64,000 nt of DNA from CAVQGM01 sp963712065 (GTDB lineage Bacteria; Actinomycetota; Acidimicrobiia; Acidimicrobiales; Acidimicrobilacustridaceae), in assembly GCA_963712065.1 (NCBI GenBank), contig CAVQGM010000002.1:1612001-1676000 (forward strand), in the 5' to 3' direction. Below are positions 33,443 to 42,040 of the stretch, piece by piece (within the stretch, counting starts at the first letter, position 1; every line of letters begins with the position of its first letter). The notes under the pieces were generated by a model, which worked only from the letters and a program-made list of their open reading frames with translations, searched no databases and was not told where the DNA came from. The position numbers and the translations under genes were made by a program.

Positions 33443-33544
33443 ATGGGCTCGCTGATCAAGAAGCGCCGCAAGCGGATGCGCAAGAAGAAGCACAAGAAGA
33501 TGCTGAAGCGCACGCGCTTCCAGCGTCGGGCCGCCGGCAAGTAG
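33443..33544 (+). CDS. mini ribosomal protein bS22 (AURKAIP1/COX24 domain)
   Basis: 33 aa, extremely basic: it opens MGSLIKKRRKRMRKKKHKK and ends RTRFQRRAAGK. This matches the 33-residue actinobacterial protein found in the 30S subunit of Mycobacterium smegmatis (bS22) and annotated AURKAIP1/COX24. It is expected to bind 16S rRNA. Too short for most gene finders. TAGCGT lies about 10 nt upstream of the ATG. Sits 46 nt after tRNA-Gln and convergent with ispE. Confidence 0.9.
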   Translation: MGSLIKKRRKRMRKKKHKKMLKRTRFQRRAAGK

Positions 33545-33558
33545 CGCCTCGCGACCCG

Positions 33559-34317
33559 TCAGCCCCCTCCGACCACCGTCCCCCCGACCGCCATCGTGCG
33601 GGTGACGACGCGCCCGTCGCCCGGGAACGCACCCTCGACGAACCACGTCGAACCGCTCCCGGCCAGCCGAGGCGTGCATCCCGTGGCCTCCCCCAGCGTG
33701 TCCCGCCATGCCGCCAGACGGGGCTCGACGGCCAGCGCGGCGGGTTCGAGGTCGTTGCCGTTGGCCCCGATCGGGCCGCCCAGCTCGTCCCACGCGTGGT
33801 AGACGGCGACGGTGGAGCAGCCGAAGGGCGGCGTCAGGAGGGTGAGCTCCCGGTCGACGGGGGGCAGCGGGGTCAGCCGCTCGCCGATCCCCTCGACCCG
33901 TGCCCGGCCGCCGAGGAGGCAGAACGGCACGTCGGCGCCGAGCCGGACCGCCGTCGCAGGGTCGTCGATGCCCGCCCATCGCAACACGGCGGCGGCGTCG
34001 GCCGACCCGCCCCCGAGCCCGGCTCCGGCGGGGATCCGCTTGGTGATGACGACGTGGGCCCGGCGGCCGGCCAGGGCCAGGGCCCGGGCGACGAGGTTGT
34101 CGGCCCCGGCCGGGACCGCCAGACCGCCCTCGGCGGGCACGACCTCGATGCCGTCGCCGGGGCCGACGGTCAGGCGATCGGCCAGGTCGACGCTGACCAT
34201 CTCGGCGTCGAGCAGGTGGTACCCGTCGTCGCGACGGCCGGTGACCCGCAGCGAGAGCGTCAGCTTGGCGTGGGCCAGCAGCTCGACGGGTGGGCGGTCG
34301 TCGAGGCGGTCGGTCAT
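33559..34317 (-). CDS. ispE: 4-diphosphocytidyl-2-C-methyl-D-erythritol kinase
   Basis: 252 aa GHMP kinase, slightly short. Signatures: AHAKLTLSLRVTGRRDDGYH, the ATP loop IPAGAGLGGGSADAAA, and the late LAGSGSTWFVEG. It phosphorylates CDP-methylerythritol in the MEP isoprenoid pathway. ATG start with TAGGCT 7 nt upstream; this hexamer contains the rsmA stop codon, so ispE may be transcribed separately as well as with rsmA. Order rpf-rsmA-ispE matches mycobacteria. Confidence 0.94.
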   Translation of the reverse strand: MTDRLDDRPPVELLAHAKLTLSLRVTGRRDDGYHLLDAEMVSVDLADRLTVGPGDGIEVVPAEGGLAVPAGADNLVARALALAGRRAHVVITKRIPAGAGLGGGSADAAAVLRWAGIDDPATAVRLGADVPFCLLGGRARVEGIGERLTPLPPVDRELTLLTPPFGCSTVAVYHAWDELGGPIGANGNDLEPAALAVEPRLAAWRDTLGEATGCTPRLAGSGSTWFVEGAFPGDGRVVTRTMAVGGTVVGGG

Positions 34318-34327
34318 CGGCCGGAGC

Positions 34328-35161
34328 CTAGGCAGGCGGACCGCTGCGGTCGGCCACGGCGTCGGCCAGCCGCCCCCACGCCTCGATGCCGAGCTCCTCG
34401 GGACGAGCTTCGGGGCGCACGCCGGCAGCGACGAAGGCGTCCTCGTCGACCCGGCCGGCGAGGCTGCGACGCAACATCTTCCGGCGCTGGCCGAACGCGG
34501 TGCGCACGAGCTCGAACAGCACCGACGGGTCGGCGTCGACGGCGGGCGCGTCCCGTCGCTCGATGCGCACGAGGGCCGAGTCGACCCGCGGGCGGGGCAG
34601 GAAGACGCTGGGCGACACCCGGCCCACCAGCGTGGCCCGGGCCGAGTAGGCGACCTTGACCGACGGGATCCCGTAGGCCGCGTCACCGGGCTCGGCGGCG
34701 AGCCGCTCCCCGGCCTCGAGCTGCACCATCACCAGCATCGTGGTGATGGCCGGAACCTGGTCGAGCAGGTCGAGCACCAGTGGGGTGGCGACGTTGTAGG
34801 GCAGGTTGGCGACGAGGGTCCACCGCTCGTGGGCGGCCAGCAGATCGCCCCAGTCGAGGGTCGTGGCGTCGCCCTCGACGACCCGGACCGAGGTGCCGGA
34901 CACGACCCGGCCGAGGATGGGCACGAGGCGACGGTCGATCTCGACGGCGGTGACCTCGGCGCCGGTCTCGGCCAGGGCGAGGGTGAGCGACCCCACCCCG
35001 GCGCCGATCTCGACCACGGCGTCGCCGGGCCCGACGCCGGCGCGCCGGGCGACGGCGCGGACGGTGTTGGGATCGACGACGAAGTTCTGCCCGAGGGCGC
35101 GGCTGGGCGCGATGCCGGCGTCGTCGAGCAGGGCGCGAACGTCGGTGCGCGTGAGCGTCAC
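34328..35161 (-). CDS. rsmA: 16S rRNA (A1518/A1519) dimethyltransferase
   Basis: 277 aa. KsgA family: LGQNFVVDPNTVRAV, SAM loop VVEIGAGVGSLTLAL, acidic motif AVEIDRRLV, and the catalytic NLPYNVAT. It dimethylates two adenosines near the 3' end of 16S rRNA. GTG start at 35161, 16 bp downstream of the rpf-like stop, so the genes likely form one transcript. Confidence 0.95.
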   Translation of the reverse strand: MTLTRTDVRALLDDAGIAPSRALGQNFVVDPNTVRAVARRAGVGPGDAVVEIGAGVGSLTLALAETGAEVTAVEIDRRLVPILGRVVSGTSVRVVEGDATTLDWGDLLAAHERWTLVANLPYNVATPLVLDLLDQVPAITTMLVMVQLEAGERLAAEPGDAAYGIPSVKVAYSARATLVGRVSPSVFLPRPRVDSALVRIERRDAPAVDADPSVLFELVRTAFGQRRKMLRRSLAGRVDEDAFVAAGVRPEARPEELGIEAWGRLADAVADRSGPPA

Positions 35162-35177
35162 GCGCCGCCCCGCACGC

Positions 35178-35834
35178 TCAGCAGGCGCCGTTCCAGGGGG
35201 CCTTGCCCTGCCAGCGGTACAGCGCCAGGGCCATCGCGTCCTGGTCGGCCGGCGCCGCCCGGTCGGGTCGGACACCGACCAGATCGCCCCGTCCGGCGTG
35301 GCGAGCCGTGTTGTCCCAGGTCGAGATCATGAACTGGTAGGCCCCGAAGTAGAGGCCCGTCGACGACACCGCCTGGTAGTTCCCACCCGACTCCCGCCGG
35401 CGGAGACAGGCCAGGAACTCGGCGTCGCCGCCGCCGGGCGTGGCCACCTGGGCCTCGACCTTCGGCGCCGCCGGGGCTGGCGGCGTCGTCGTCGTGGTGG
35501 TGGTGGCCGGCTTGGCCGTGGTGGTGGTCGTCGTCGGCCTGACCGTCGTCGTGGGCGCCTGCGTCGTGGTGGGTCTCGCCGTGGTCGTGGGCGCCGCGGT
35601 CGCCGTCGTCGTGGGCGGTGCCACCGTGGTGGGCGGCGCCGCGCTGGGGGGAGGTGCCGCCATCACGACCTGGGTGTCGTCGGCCACCGCCCCGGGCTCG
35701 GGCACCAACCCGGCCAGCCCGACCGCCGCGGCGACGAGCGCCAGCCCCACGACGAACGCACGGCGACGCTGCTGTTGGGGCGAGCGCGGCGTCGGAACGG
35801 CCGCGCCCCCATCCCTGCTCCGACCCGGGGCCAC
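35178..35834 (-). CDS. Rpf/transglycosylase-like secreted protein
   Basis: 218 aa. A hydrophobic signal or anchor at about 26-45, a Thr/Pro/Ala-rich low-complexity linker at about 59-128, and a C-terminal Rpf/lysozyme-like domain (139-218): CLRRRESGGNY with catalytic Glu148, FGAYQFMISTWD, DQDAMALALYRWQG. Cys142 and Cys218 may form a disulfide. It probably cleaves peptidoglycan outside the cell, as resuscitation-promoting factors do. Position before rsmA corresponds to rpfB in M. tuberculosis, though the domain architecture is simpler (no DUF348/G5). GTG at 35834 falls where transcription from the promoter at 35841-35869 would start. Confidence 0.85.
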   Translation of the reverse strand: MAPGRSRDGGAAVPTPRSPQQQRRRAFVVGLALVAAAVGLAGLVPEPGAVADDTQVVMAAPPPSAAPPTTVAPPTTTATAAPTTTARPTTTQAPTTTVRPTTTTTTAKPATTTTTTTPPAPAAPKVEAQVATPGGGDAEFLACLRRRESGGNYQAVSSTGLYFGAYQFMISTWDNTARHAGRGDLVGVRPDRAAPADQDAMALALYRWQGKAPWNGAC

Positions 35835-35840
35835 GTCGCG

Positions 35841-35869
35841 AACCTAGGTGTGCCGTCACAGAATCGCAA
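35841..35869 (-). promoter_or_regulatory. promoter of the rpf-like gene, leaderless
   Basis: Minus strand: TTGCGA (35864-35869), a 17-bp spacer, TAGGTT (35841-35846), then six bases before the GTG. The start site expected 6-7 nt after the -10 coincides with the GTG, so the mRNA would have no leader. The region is notably less GC-rich than its surroundings. I see no room for a c-di-AMP (ydaO) riboswitch, which controls rpf genes in other actinobacteria. Confidence 0.6.
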
Positions 35870-35906
35870 CCTAAGTAACACCGTTGTCATCCGCGGGCGG
35901 GCGGAC

Positions 35907-36698
35907 TCAACCGGGCGGGAGGCCGTAGACCCGGGCGGTGGTGGCCCAGGTGGCGGCGGCGACTGCGGTCGGGGAGACACCTCTGACCGCGGCGACGGCG
36001 GCGCCGACGACCGGCACCCAGGCCGGCTGGTTGGGCCCACCCCGGTGGGGCACCGGCGCCAGGTACGGGCTGTCGGTCTCGATCAGGAGCCGGTCGAGTG
36101 GCGTCGCTGCCACCGCCGCCCGGACCTCGTCGGCGGTCGGGAAGGTGACGATGCCGCTGATCGAGAGGTGGGCGCCGCGCTCGAGGCAGGCGGCCGCCTC
36201 GTCGGGGCCGCCGCTGAAGCAGTGGAACACCGTGCACCGGGGCACCCCCTCGGCGTCGAGGACGGCGAACGTGTCGGCCCACGCCTCGCGGGTGTGGATG
36301 ACGAGCGGGAGGTCGCGGGCGAGGGCGAGGGCGACCTGTTCGGCGAACACCCGGCGCTGCACGGCACGGGGCGAGTGGTCGTAGTGGTAGTCGAGACCGC
36401 ACTCCCCGACCGCCACGACCTCGGGGGCGTCGAGCAACTCGACGATGCCGTCCACCCCCTCGGTCGCGTCGTGCGGGTGCACGCCGGCGGTCGCCCACAC
36501 GCCGTCATGGGCCCGGGCGACGGCGAGGGCGGCGCGCGAGGAAGCGGCGTCGGTGCCCACGGTGATGAGGCGCTCGACCCCGGCCGACCGCGCCGCGTCG
36601 ATGGTGTCGGCCGCCACGTCCGGCTCGAGGTGGCAATGGTCGTCGGCCCACCGGAGCGGGACCGCCGGTTCCGTGCCGGGCGGGAGCGACGCGGTCAC
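35907..36698 (-). CDS. tatD: TatD family metal-dependent hydrolase
   Basis: 263 aa. All TatD ligands are visible: DDHCHLEPDV (HxH), GECGLDYHYD (Glu), IHTREAW (His), FHCFSGG (His) and LLIETDSPYLAP (Asp). These enzymes are 3'-5' DNases or deacylases; TatD is usually linked to DNA fragmentation or proofreading. GTG start overlaps the metG stop by 4 nt (GTGA). The metG-tatD-rpf-rsmA-ispE order matches M. tuberculosis Rv1007c-Rv1011. Confidence 0.94.
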   Translation of the reverse strand: MTASLPPGTEPAVPLRWADDHCHLEPDVAADTIDAARSAGVERLITVGTDAASSRAALAVARAHDGVWATAGVHPHDATEGVDGIVELLDAPEVVAVGECGLDYHYDHSPRAVQRRVFAEQVALALARDLPLVIHTREAWADTFAVLDAEGVPRCTVFHCFSGGPDEAAACLERGAHLSISGIVTFPTADEVRAAVAATPLDRLLIETDSPYLAPVPHRGGPNQPAWVPVVGAAVAAVRGVSPTAVAAATWATTARVYGLPPG

Positions 36699-38206
36699 GG
36701 CGCCTTGATGCGGGGGAAGAGCGGCTCGCCCTTCTCGACCGGCGATCCGCCGGGGTAGCCGCCCCAGGACGCCGCGTCGGGGAGCTGCTGGTCGGTCGGC
36801 GACCCCGGCAGGCCGATGCGCCGCCAGATCTCGGCGGTCGCCGTGGGGAGCGCCGGGCTGGCCAGGACGGCGACGATCCGCAGCACCTCGAGCGCGTCGC
36901 CGAGCACACCGTCGAGCTCGGGCCCGGGCTCGAGCTTCCAGGGCTCGTTGGCCTCGAGGTGGGCGTTGGCCTCGCGGACGAGGCGCCAGGTGGCCTCGAG
37001 CGCGCGCGAGGGCTGGACCTCGGCCCAGCCCCGGACGGCCGCCTCGTAGGCCTCGGCGGCGAGGGGCGCCAACGGGCTGTCGGCCCGCGGCGCAGGACCG
37101 ATGCCGCGGCACGACTTGCCCACCACGGTGGCCACGCGGGACAGCAGGTTGCCGAGGTTGTTGGCCAGATCGGTGTTGTACCGGTTGACCATGGCCTCGT
37201 AGGAGAAGTCGCCGTCGGGCCCGAACGGCTGGTCCCGCAGGAAGTGGTGCCGGAACCCGTCGACCCCGAAGTCGGCCACCAGGTCGGCCGGGAAGATCTG
37301 GTTGAGCCGGGTCTTGCTCATCTTCTCGCCGCCCACCAGCAAGAAGCCGTGGATGTGGAGGCGGTGCGGCGGGGCGAGCCCGGCGGCCAGCAGCATGGCC
37401 GGCCAGTACACGGTGTGGAAGCGGAGGATGTCCTTGCCGAGGAGGTGGTGCACGTGCGGCCACCACTCGTCGAAGCGGGCCTCGTCCGCACCGAAGCCGA
37501 TGGCCGTGGCGTAGTTGATGAGGGCGTCGTACCAGACGTAGAAGACCTGGTCGTGATCCCACGGCACCGGCACGCCCCACTTGATCGACGTGCGGGTGAT
37601 CGAGATGTCGTCGAGGCCCTGGCGGATGATGCCGAGCGCCTCGTTGCGCTTGCCCTCGGGCTGCACGGCGTCCGGATTCGCCTCGAGCCAGTCGAGCAGC
37701 GGCTGCTCGAAGGCCGAGAGCTTGAAGAACCAGTTGTCCTCCTCGAGCCACTCGACCGGACTGCCGTGGATCGGGCAGTTGCCGTCGATCAGGTCGCTCT
37801 CGGCGTAGTACGCCTCGCAGGACACGCAGTAGAGCCCGGCATAGGTGCCCTTCTCGATCCAGCCGTTGTCGTGGACGCGCTGGAGGAACGCCTGCACGCT
37901 GGTCCGGTGCCGGGGCTCGGTGGTGCGGATGAAGTCGTCGTAGTCGATGTCGAGCAGCTTCCAGGTCTCCCGGAACCGCTCGCTGGTGGCGTCGGCGTGC
38001 TCGAGGGGGGCGAGCCCGTTGGCCTCCGCCGCCCGCTGGACCTTGAGGCCGTGCTCGTCGGTGCCGGTGAGGAAGAACACGTCGTCACCCACGAGGCGGT
38101 GCCAGCGGGCGAGGGCGTCGGCCGTCACCGTCGTGTACGCGTGCCCGATGTGGGGCACGTCGTTCACGTAGTAGATGGGGGTGGTGACGTAGAACCGGTC
38201 GGACAC
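36695..38206 (-). CDS. metG: methionyl-tRNA synthetase
   Basis: 503 aa. Class I signatures: HIGHAYTTVTADALAR (HIGH) near 20, KMSKT in VGGEKMSKTRLNQ, and the zinc insert CVSC...CPIH near 128-147. The C-terminal helical domain is the short form without a dimerisation tail. It charges tRNA-Met. GTG start chosen because TAGGCT lies 7 nt upstream. Overlaps tatD. Confidence 0.96.
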   Translation of the reverse strand: MSDRFYVTTPIYYVNDVPHIGHAYTTVTADALARWHRLVGDDVFFLTGTDEHGLKVQRAAEANGLAPLEHADATSERFRETWKLLDIDYDDFIRTTEPRHRTSVQAFLQRVHDNGWIEKGTYAGLYCVSCEAYYAESDLIDGNCPIHGSPVEWLEEDNWFFKLSAFEQPLLDWLEANPDAVQPEGKRNEALGIIRQGLDDISITRTSIKWGVPVPWDHDQVFYVWYDALINYATAIGFGADEARFDEWWPHVHHLLGKDILRFHTVYWPAMLLAAGLAPPHRLHIHGFLLVGGEKMSKTRLNQIFPADLVADFGVDGFRHHFLRDQPFGPDGDFSYEAMVNRYNTDLANNLGNLLSRVATVVGKSCRGIGPAPRADSPLAPLAAEAYEAAVRGWAEVQPSRALEATWRLVREANAHLEANEPWKLEPGPELDGVLGDALEVLRIVAVLASPALPTATAEIWRRIGLPGSPTDQQLPDAASWGGYPGGSPVEKGEPLFPRIKAP

Positions 38207-38247
38207 GTCGGTCAGCCTACCGACCGGTGCCGACCCGCCTTCTCGGG

Positions 38248-39534
38248 TTAGCCGAGCCGTACCGGGCGTAGCCGCGGCGGCCCGCCGGCGGTGCCGGTGG
38301 CCGCAGGCTCGTCGACGTCGTCGGCGTCGACGGCCGACGACGGGGGATGCGCCGGGTCGTCGCCCGGGGCCGGCGTGACCGCCGGCGGGCCGCGGTCGTC
38401 GTCGACCGTGGGCAGGCCGCGACGGGAGCGCAGGTCGTCGATGCGGTCGAGCTGCTTGTCGAGCTGGCGCCGGCGGGTGCCGGCCAGGTCGTCGTAGGCC
38501 TTCTGCGTCGTCTCGAGCCGCTTGCCGAGCGTGTCGAAGCCCTCGCTGAACTTCTGCCACTGGCCGCTGAAGGCGGTGAGGGCCTGGAGGATCTCGTCGC
38601 TGGTGCGCTCGAGGGTGAAGGCATCGACCGCCTGACGCACCACCGCCAGCACCGCGAACAGGGTGAACGGGGAGCAGAGGACGACCTTGTCGCGAAGGGC
38701 GACGTCGACCAGCGCCGGGTCGCGCTCGTGGATGAACCCGTAGAGGGCCTCGTTGGGGATGAACAGCAGGACGGCGTCGACCGTCTCGTCGGGGTCGATG
38801 TAGGCCCGTCCGGCGATCTCGCGAACGCGCTGGCGGACGTCTTTCAGGAACTGCGCCTCGTGGCGGGCCCGCTCGTCGTCACGCTCGGCCTGGAGGGCTC
38901 GCAGGTAGTTGTCGAGCGGGAACTTCACGTCCATGTGCAGGACCCGGCCCTGCGGGAGCAGGAAGGTGATGTCGGGGATGCCGCCACCGGCCACCGCGGT
39001 CTGCTTGCGGTAGTTGACGCCCTCGACGAAGCCGGCGAGGCGCAGCACGTCGTCGGCCATGCGCTCGCCCCACTGGCCCCGGGCCTTGGTGCTCGAGAGG
39101 GCCTCGCGCAGGCTCTGGGTGGTGTCGGTGAGGGTGCGGCTGGCCTGGACCGCCTGGGCCAGGCCCTGCTCGAGGCGACCGTGCTGCTCGGACCGCTCGC
39201 GCTCGAGGTCGCCGAGCAGGGCGCGCACCCGCGCCAACTCGGCCTGCATCTCGCGGTACTGCTCGCTCATCGCCCCGGACCGCAGGTCGAGCTCGCGCGA
39301 GGCCGCCGACGTGTGGTCGGCGAACTTCTCGCCGGCGATGGCCAGCAGCGTGTCGATCGAGGCCTTGGCCTGCTCGGCCTGGGCGGTGGCGAGCTGCTGG
39401 CGCAGCTCGTCGAGGGCCCGCCGCTCGGCCTCGGCCCGCCGCTCGGCGGCGCGGCCGTTGGCGACCACGACCGCGAGGGCGGCGGCGGTGACGACCGCGA
39501 CGAGCACGGCGACGAGCACGGCGACGAGGACCAT
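38248..39534 (-). CDS. rmuC: DNA recombination protein RmuC
   Basis: 428 aa. An N-terminal membrane segment (about 1-25), a coiled coil (about 27-140, many Glu/Gln/Arg heptads), then the RmuC nuclease-like domain (KARGQWGERMADDVLRLAGF, GIPDITFLLPQGRVLHMDVKFPLDNY). A Pro/Asp-rich tail ends the protein. RmuC limits inversions and aberrant recombination; the domain is distantly PD-(D/E)XK-like. ATG with TACGCT 6 nt upstream and a CTGTCA element 8 bp further, the layout of RecA-independent damage promoters. This fits a repair role. Confidence 0.93.
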   Translation of the reverse strand: MVLVAVLVAVLVAVVTAAALAVVVANGRAAERRAEAERRALDELRQQLATAQAEQAKASIDTLLAIAGEKFADHTSAASRELDLRSGAMSEQYREMQAELARVRALLGDLERERSEQHGRLEQGLAQAVQASRTLTDTTQSLREALSSTKARGQWGERMADDVLRLAGFVEGVNYRKQTAVAGGGIPDITFLLPQGRVLHMDVKFPLDNYLRALQAERDDERARHEAQFLKDVRQRVREIAGRAYIDPDETVDAVLLFIPNEALYGFIHERDPALVDVALRDKVVLCSPFTLFAVLAVVRQAVDAFTLERTSDEILQALTAFSGQWQKFSEGFDTLGKRLETTQKAYDDLAGTRRRQLDKQLDRIDDLRSRRGLPTVDDDRGPPAVTPAPGDDPAHPPSSAVDADDVDEPAATGTAGGPPRLRPVRLG

Positions 39535-39540
39535 GGCACC

Positions 39541-39563
39541 AGCGTACGAACGGGGTCTGACAG
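39541..39563 (-). promoter_or_regulatory. PafBC-like promoter of rmuC
   Basis: Minus strand: CTGTCAGAC (39555-39563), eight bases, TACGCT (39541-39546), then six bases to the ATG. It follows the tTGTCRgtg-N8-TAnnnT pattern with the correct spacer, and shares GTTCCTGTCAG with the element at 2852-2874. Confidence 0.6.
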
Positions 39564-39607
39564 GAACGGGGACCCGCCCGCCCGGGACCGCCCCGACGGG
39601 CTCCGCG

Positions 39608-39952
39608 CTAGCGGGGGGCGAGCCAGGGGCGGACGACGATGCGGCTCGCGCGCGGCACGCCGAACGCCGGGATGAACGTGACCCAGCGCTCCCCCAGGTC
39701 GTCGAACCCGGGATCGAGCTCGACGTGGGCCTGGCCCGCGTCGTCCCCGTCGACGACGTCGCGCAGACCGAGTGCCACCGCCGACAGGAGCGCACCCCCG
39801 GCCAGGCCGCCGCGCCGTCCGATGCGACGGCGGGGCTCCACGCCCGCCCGAGGCACCCACCGATCGAGCGCCGCGAGGGTGTCGGCGTCGTAGACGTCAG
39901 CGAGGTCGTCCTGGCGTCGCGACTGCCCCGGCACGCCACCCTGTCCCTGCAC
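39608..39952 (-). CDS. unknown protein next to rmuC
   Basis: 114 aa. Basic N-terminus, then an Arg/Gly stretch and the segment HVELDPGFDDLGERWVTFIPAFGVPRASRIVVRPWLAPR. It may resemble small actinobacterial proteins encoded next to rmuC; no function is known to me. GTG start; TAGGCT is exactly 6 nt upstream, and the convincing promoter supports a real gene. Divergent from the DJ-1 family gene at 39988. Confidence 0.6.
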   Translation of the reverse strand: MQGQGGVPGQSRRQDDLADVYDADTLAALDRWVPRAGVEPRRRIGRRGGLAGGALLSAVALGLRDVVDGDDAGQAHVELDPGFDDLGERWVTFIPAFGVPRASRIVVRPWLAPR

Positions 39953-39987
39953 GGGCCCAGCCTACGCAGCCGCGGCAGACTGGCCCC

Positions 39988-40626
39988 GTGCAGATCGCCA
40001 TCCCCGTGTTCGACCGCCTCACCGTCCTCGACGCCATCGGCCCCTACGAGGTCCTCCACCGCCTCCCCGGCGCCGAGGTGGTGTTCGTCGGCCACCGGAC
40101 GGGTCCCGTCCGAGCCGACAGCCGGTCCCTGTCGCTCGTGGCCGACGCCACCTTCGCCGAGGTGCCCCGTCCCGACGTGGTGCTGTTCCCCGGCGGGTTC
40201 GGCACCCGACCCCTCCTCCACGACGAGGAGGTGCTGACCTGGGTGCGCACCGCTCACGAGACCACGGCCTGGACCACGTCGGTCTGCACCGGCTCGCTGG
40301 TGCTCGCCGCCGCCGGCGTGCTCGACGGGGTCGATGCCACCACCCACTGGGCAGCGATGGGCGAGCTGCGCGACCTCGGGGCCGTCCCGGTGTCCGAGCG
40401 CGTGGTGGAGCGCGGGAAGGTCATCACCGCCGCCGGGGTGTCGTCGGGCATCGACATGGGACTGACCCTCGCCGCCCACCTCAGCGACGACCTGACCGCC
40501 CGCGCCGTGCAGCTGATGATCGAGTACGACCCCGACCCGCCGTTCGACGCCGGCTCGGTGGCCACCGCCGGCGACGAGGTCGTCACCCGCCTGCTCGAGC
40601 TGGCCGCCGCCGAACCACGGGACTGA
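39988..40626 (+). CDS. DJ-1/PfpI family protein
   Basis: 212 aa, ThiJ/DJ-1 fold of the isonitrile-hydratase-like branch. The nucleophile Cys lies in TSVCTGSLVLAAAG near residue 97, preceded by LFPGGFGTRPLL. A paired His/Asp region follows (ATTHWAAMGEL). Possible roles are hydrolase, glyoxalase or chaperone; the exact reaction is not predictable. GTG start. Followed after 6 bp by a membrane-anchored unknown gene. Confidence 0.85.
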   Translation: MQIAIPVFDRLTVLDAIGPYEVLHRLPGAEVVFVGHRTGPVRADSRSLSLVADATFAEVPRPDVVLFPGGFGTRPLLHDEEVLTWVRTAHETTAWTTSVCTGSLVLAAAGVLDGVDATTHWAAMGELRDLGAVPVSERVVERGKVITAAGVSSGIDMGLTLAAHLSDDLTARAVQLMIEYDPDPPFDAGSVATAGDEVVTRLLELAAAEPRD

Positions 40627-40632
40627 CCGGCG

Positions 40633-41160
40633 GTGGACCACGCCCCTGCAGGCGACGCCGGCGTGGCCGGCGACCCCGCCCCCGACACTCCCCCGAGCCG
40701 CCGGTGGCGGAAGCGGGTGCTCGTCGGTGGCGCCGCCGTGCTGGCGGCGGTCACCGTGTTCGTCGCCGTCACCGCCGCCACGGGCCTGCCCGCCGCCGGC
40801 CCGCTCCACCGCTACCCGTACGGCGAGCTGGCGTCGCTGCGCGACCAGGTGAACGCCGACGCCGGCGACATCCGCACGCCCGACGACTGCTGGCGGGAGC
40901 TCTCCGGCGACGACGGGCCCCTACGCGACATCGCCGCCGTCGACCTGCTCCGCAGCCGCGTGGTCGTGCGCATCTACAGCGGCAACGTGGGCGAGGTCGA
41001 TCCGTGGACGTACAACGCCGTGGTCGGCCGTCTCGACGCCATCGTGCGGTCCGACCCCGACCTGCGCTGGGGGATGATCCAGATCGAGGCCTCCCCCGAC
41101 GGCTGGTCGCCTCTGGTGTCCTGCCGCCTGGTGACGCGCGGCTACCGACTGGAGAGGTGA
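40633..41160 (+). CDS. membrane-anchored unknown protein
   Basis: 175 aa. A Pro/Ala/Asp-rich N-terminus, one membrane segment (about 30-52), and an outer domain with strand-like blocks (RSRVVVRIYSGNVGEVDPW, PDLRWGMIQIEASPDGW, LVSCRLVTRGYRLER). No family recognised. GTG start, 6 bp after the DJ-1 gene stop, so it is in that operon; ends 19 bp from the rsmI stop. Confidence 0.65.
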   Translation: MDHAPAGDAGVAGDPAPDTPPSRRWRKRVLVGGAAVLAAVTVFVAVTAATGLPAAGPLHRYPYGELASLRDQVNADAGDIRTPDDCWRELSGDDGPLRDIAAVDLLRSRVVVRIYSGNVGEVDPWTYNAVVGRLDAIVRSDPDLRWGMIQIEASPDGWSPLVSCRLVTRGYRLER

Positions 41161-41179
41161 GCGCTCCCCCGACCGCTGC

Positions 41180-42040
41180 TCAGCTCCGGGTGGCGATGTC
41201 GTAGACCCGCCGCTTCGACACCCCGAGGGACGCCGCGACGGCCGCCACCGCGTCGCGCGTGCTGCTCCCGGAGGCTCGCTCGACGTCGAGCGCCGCCCGC
41301 ACGCGCTCGTCGTCGGGCGGGGAAGAGGGCGGGGCGCCGTCGAGCACCAACACGTACTCGCCGCGGGGCTCGACATCCTGGGCGCGGGCGGCCGCCTCGG
41401 CGAGGGTGCCCCGCCACACCTCCTCGTGGAGCTTGGTGAGCTCGCGGGCCAGCACGACGCGCCGCTCGCCGCCGCAGCCGGCGGCGAGGTCGGCGAGCGT
41501 GCGGCCGAGGCGGTGCGGCGCCTCGTACAGCACCACGGTGCGGGGCTCGGCGGCCACCGCCGCCAGGCGCTCGGTGCGCCCCGAGCCCTTCCGGGGCAGG
41601 AATCCCTCGAACGCGAACCGCCCGGAGGGAAGGCCGCTCACGACCAGCGCGGTGACGGCAGCCGACGGCCCCGGGACCACCTCGACCGGGTGGCCCTCGG
41701 CGGCCGCGGCCCGCACGAGCCGCTCCCCCGGGTCGGCGATGCCGGGCATCCCGGCATCGGACACCACGACCACGGTCTCGCCAGCGGCGAGACGGGCGAG
41801 CACCTCGCCGACCCGATCCGCCTCGGTGTGGTCGTTCACGACGACCAGGGCGCGGGCCCGCACGCCGAGGTGCTCGAGCAGTCGTCCGGTCCGTCGGGTG
41901 TCCTCACAGGCGACCGCGTCGGCGGCTCGAAGGGCATCGGCAGCCCGCGGTGACAGGTCGGCCAGGTTGCCGATGGGCGTGCCGACGAGGACCAGCCGGC
42001 CCGACGCCGGGCCCCGCGCCGTCCGGTCGGGCGGGGTCAT
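41180..42040 (-). CDS. rsmI: 16S rRNA (C1402) 2'-O-methyltransferase
   Basis: 286 aa tetrapyrrole-methylase fold: LVLVGTPIGNLADLSPRA (family opening), VACEDTRRTGRLL, and the SAM loop VVVVSDAGMPGIADPGE. The C-terminus has a helix-turn-helix-like tail (GVSKRRVYDIATRS). It methylates C1402 in the decoding centre. ATG overlaps the DUF192 stop (ATGA). Corresponds to Rv1003 in M. tuberculosis, the far end of the conserved block. Confidence 0.94.
   Translation of the reverse strand: MTPPDRTARGPASGRLVLVGTPIGNLADLSPRAADALRAADAVACEDTRRTGRLLEHLGVRARALVVVNDHTEADRVGEVLARLAAGETVVVVSDAGMPGIADPGERLVRAAAAEGHPVEVVPGPSAAVTALVVSGLPSGRFAFEGFLPRKGSGRTERLAAVAAEPRTVVLYEAPHRLGRTLADLAAGCGGERRVVLARELTKLHEEVWRGTLAEAAARAQDVEPRGEYVLVLDGAPPSSPPDDERVRAALDVERASGSSTRDAVAAVAASLGVSKRRVYDIATRS

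Noticed and set aside
35440..35660. Long plus-strand Val/Gly-rich open frame and the dense GTG/TGG repeats
   Set aside because: They are the antisense of the Thr/Pro-rich linker of the rpf-like gene.
35835..35906. ydaO/yuaA c-di-AMP riboswitch before the rpf-like gene
   Set aside because: The spacer is only 72 bp and the promoter points to a leaderless mRNA, so there is no room for the motif.
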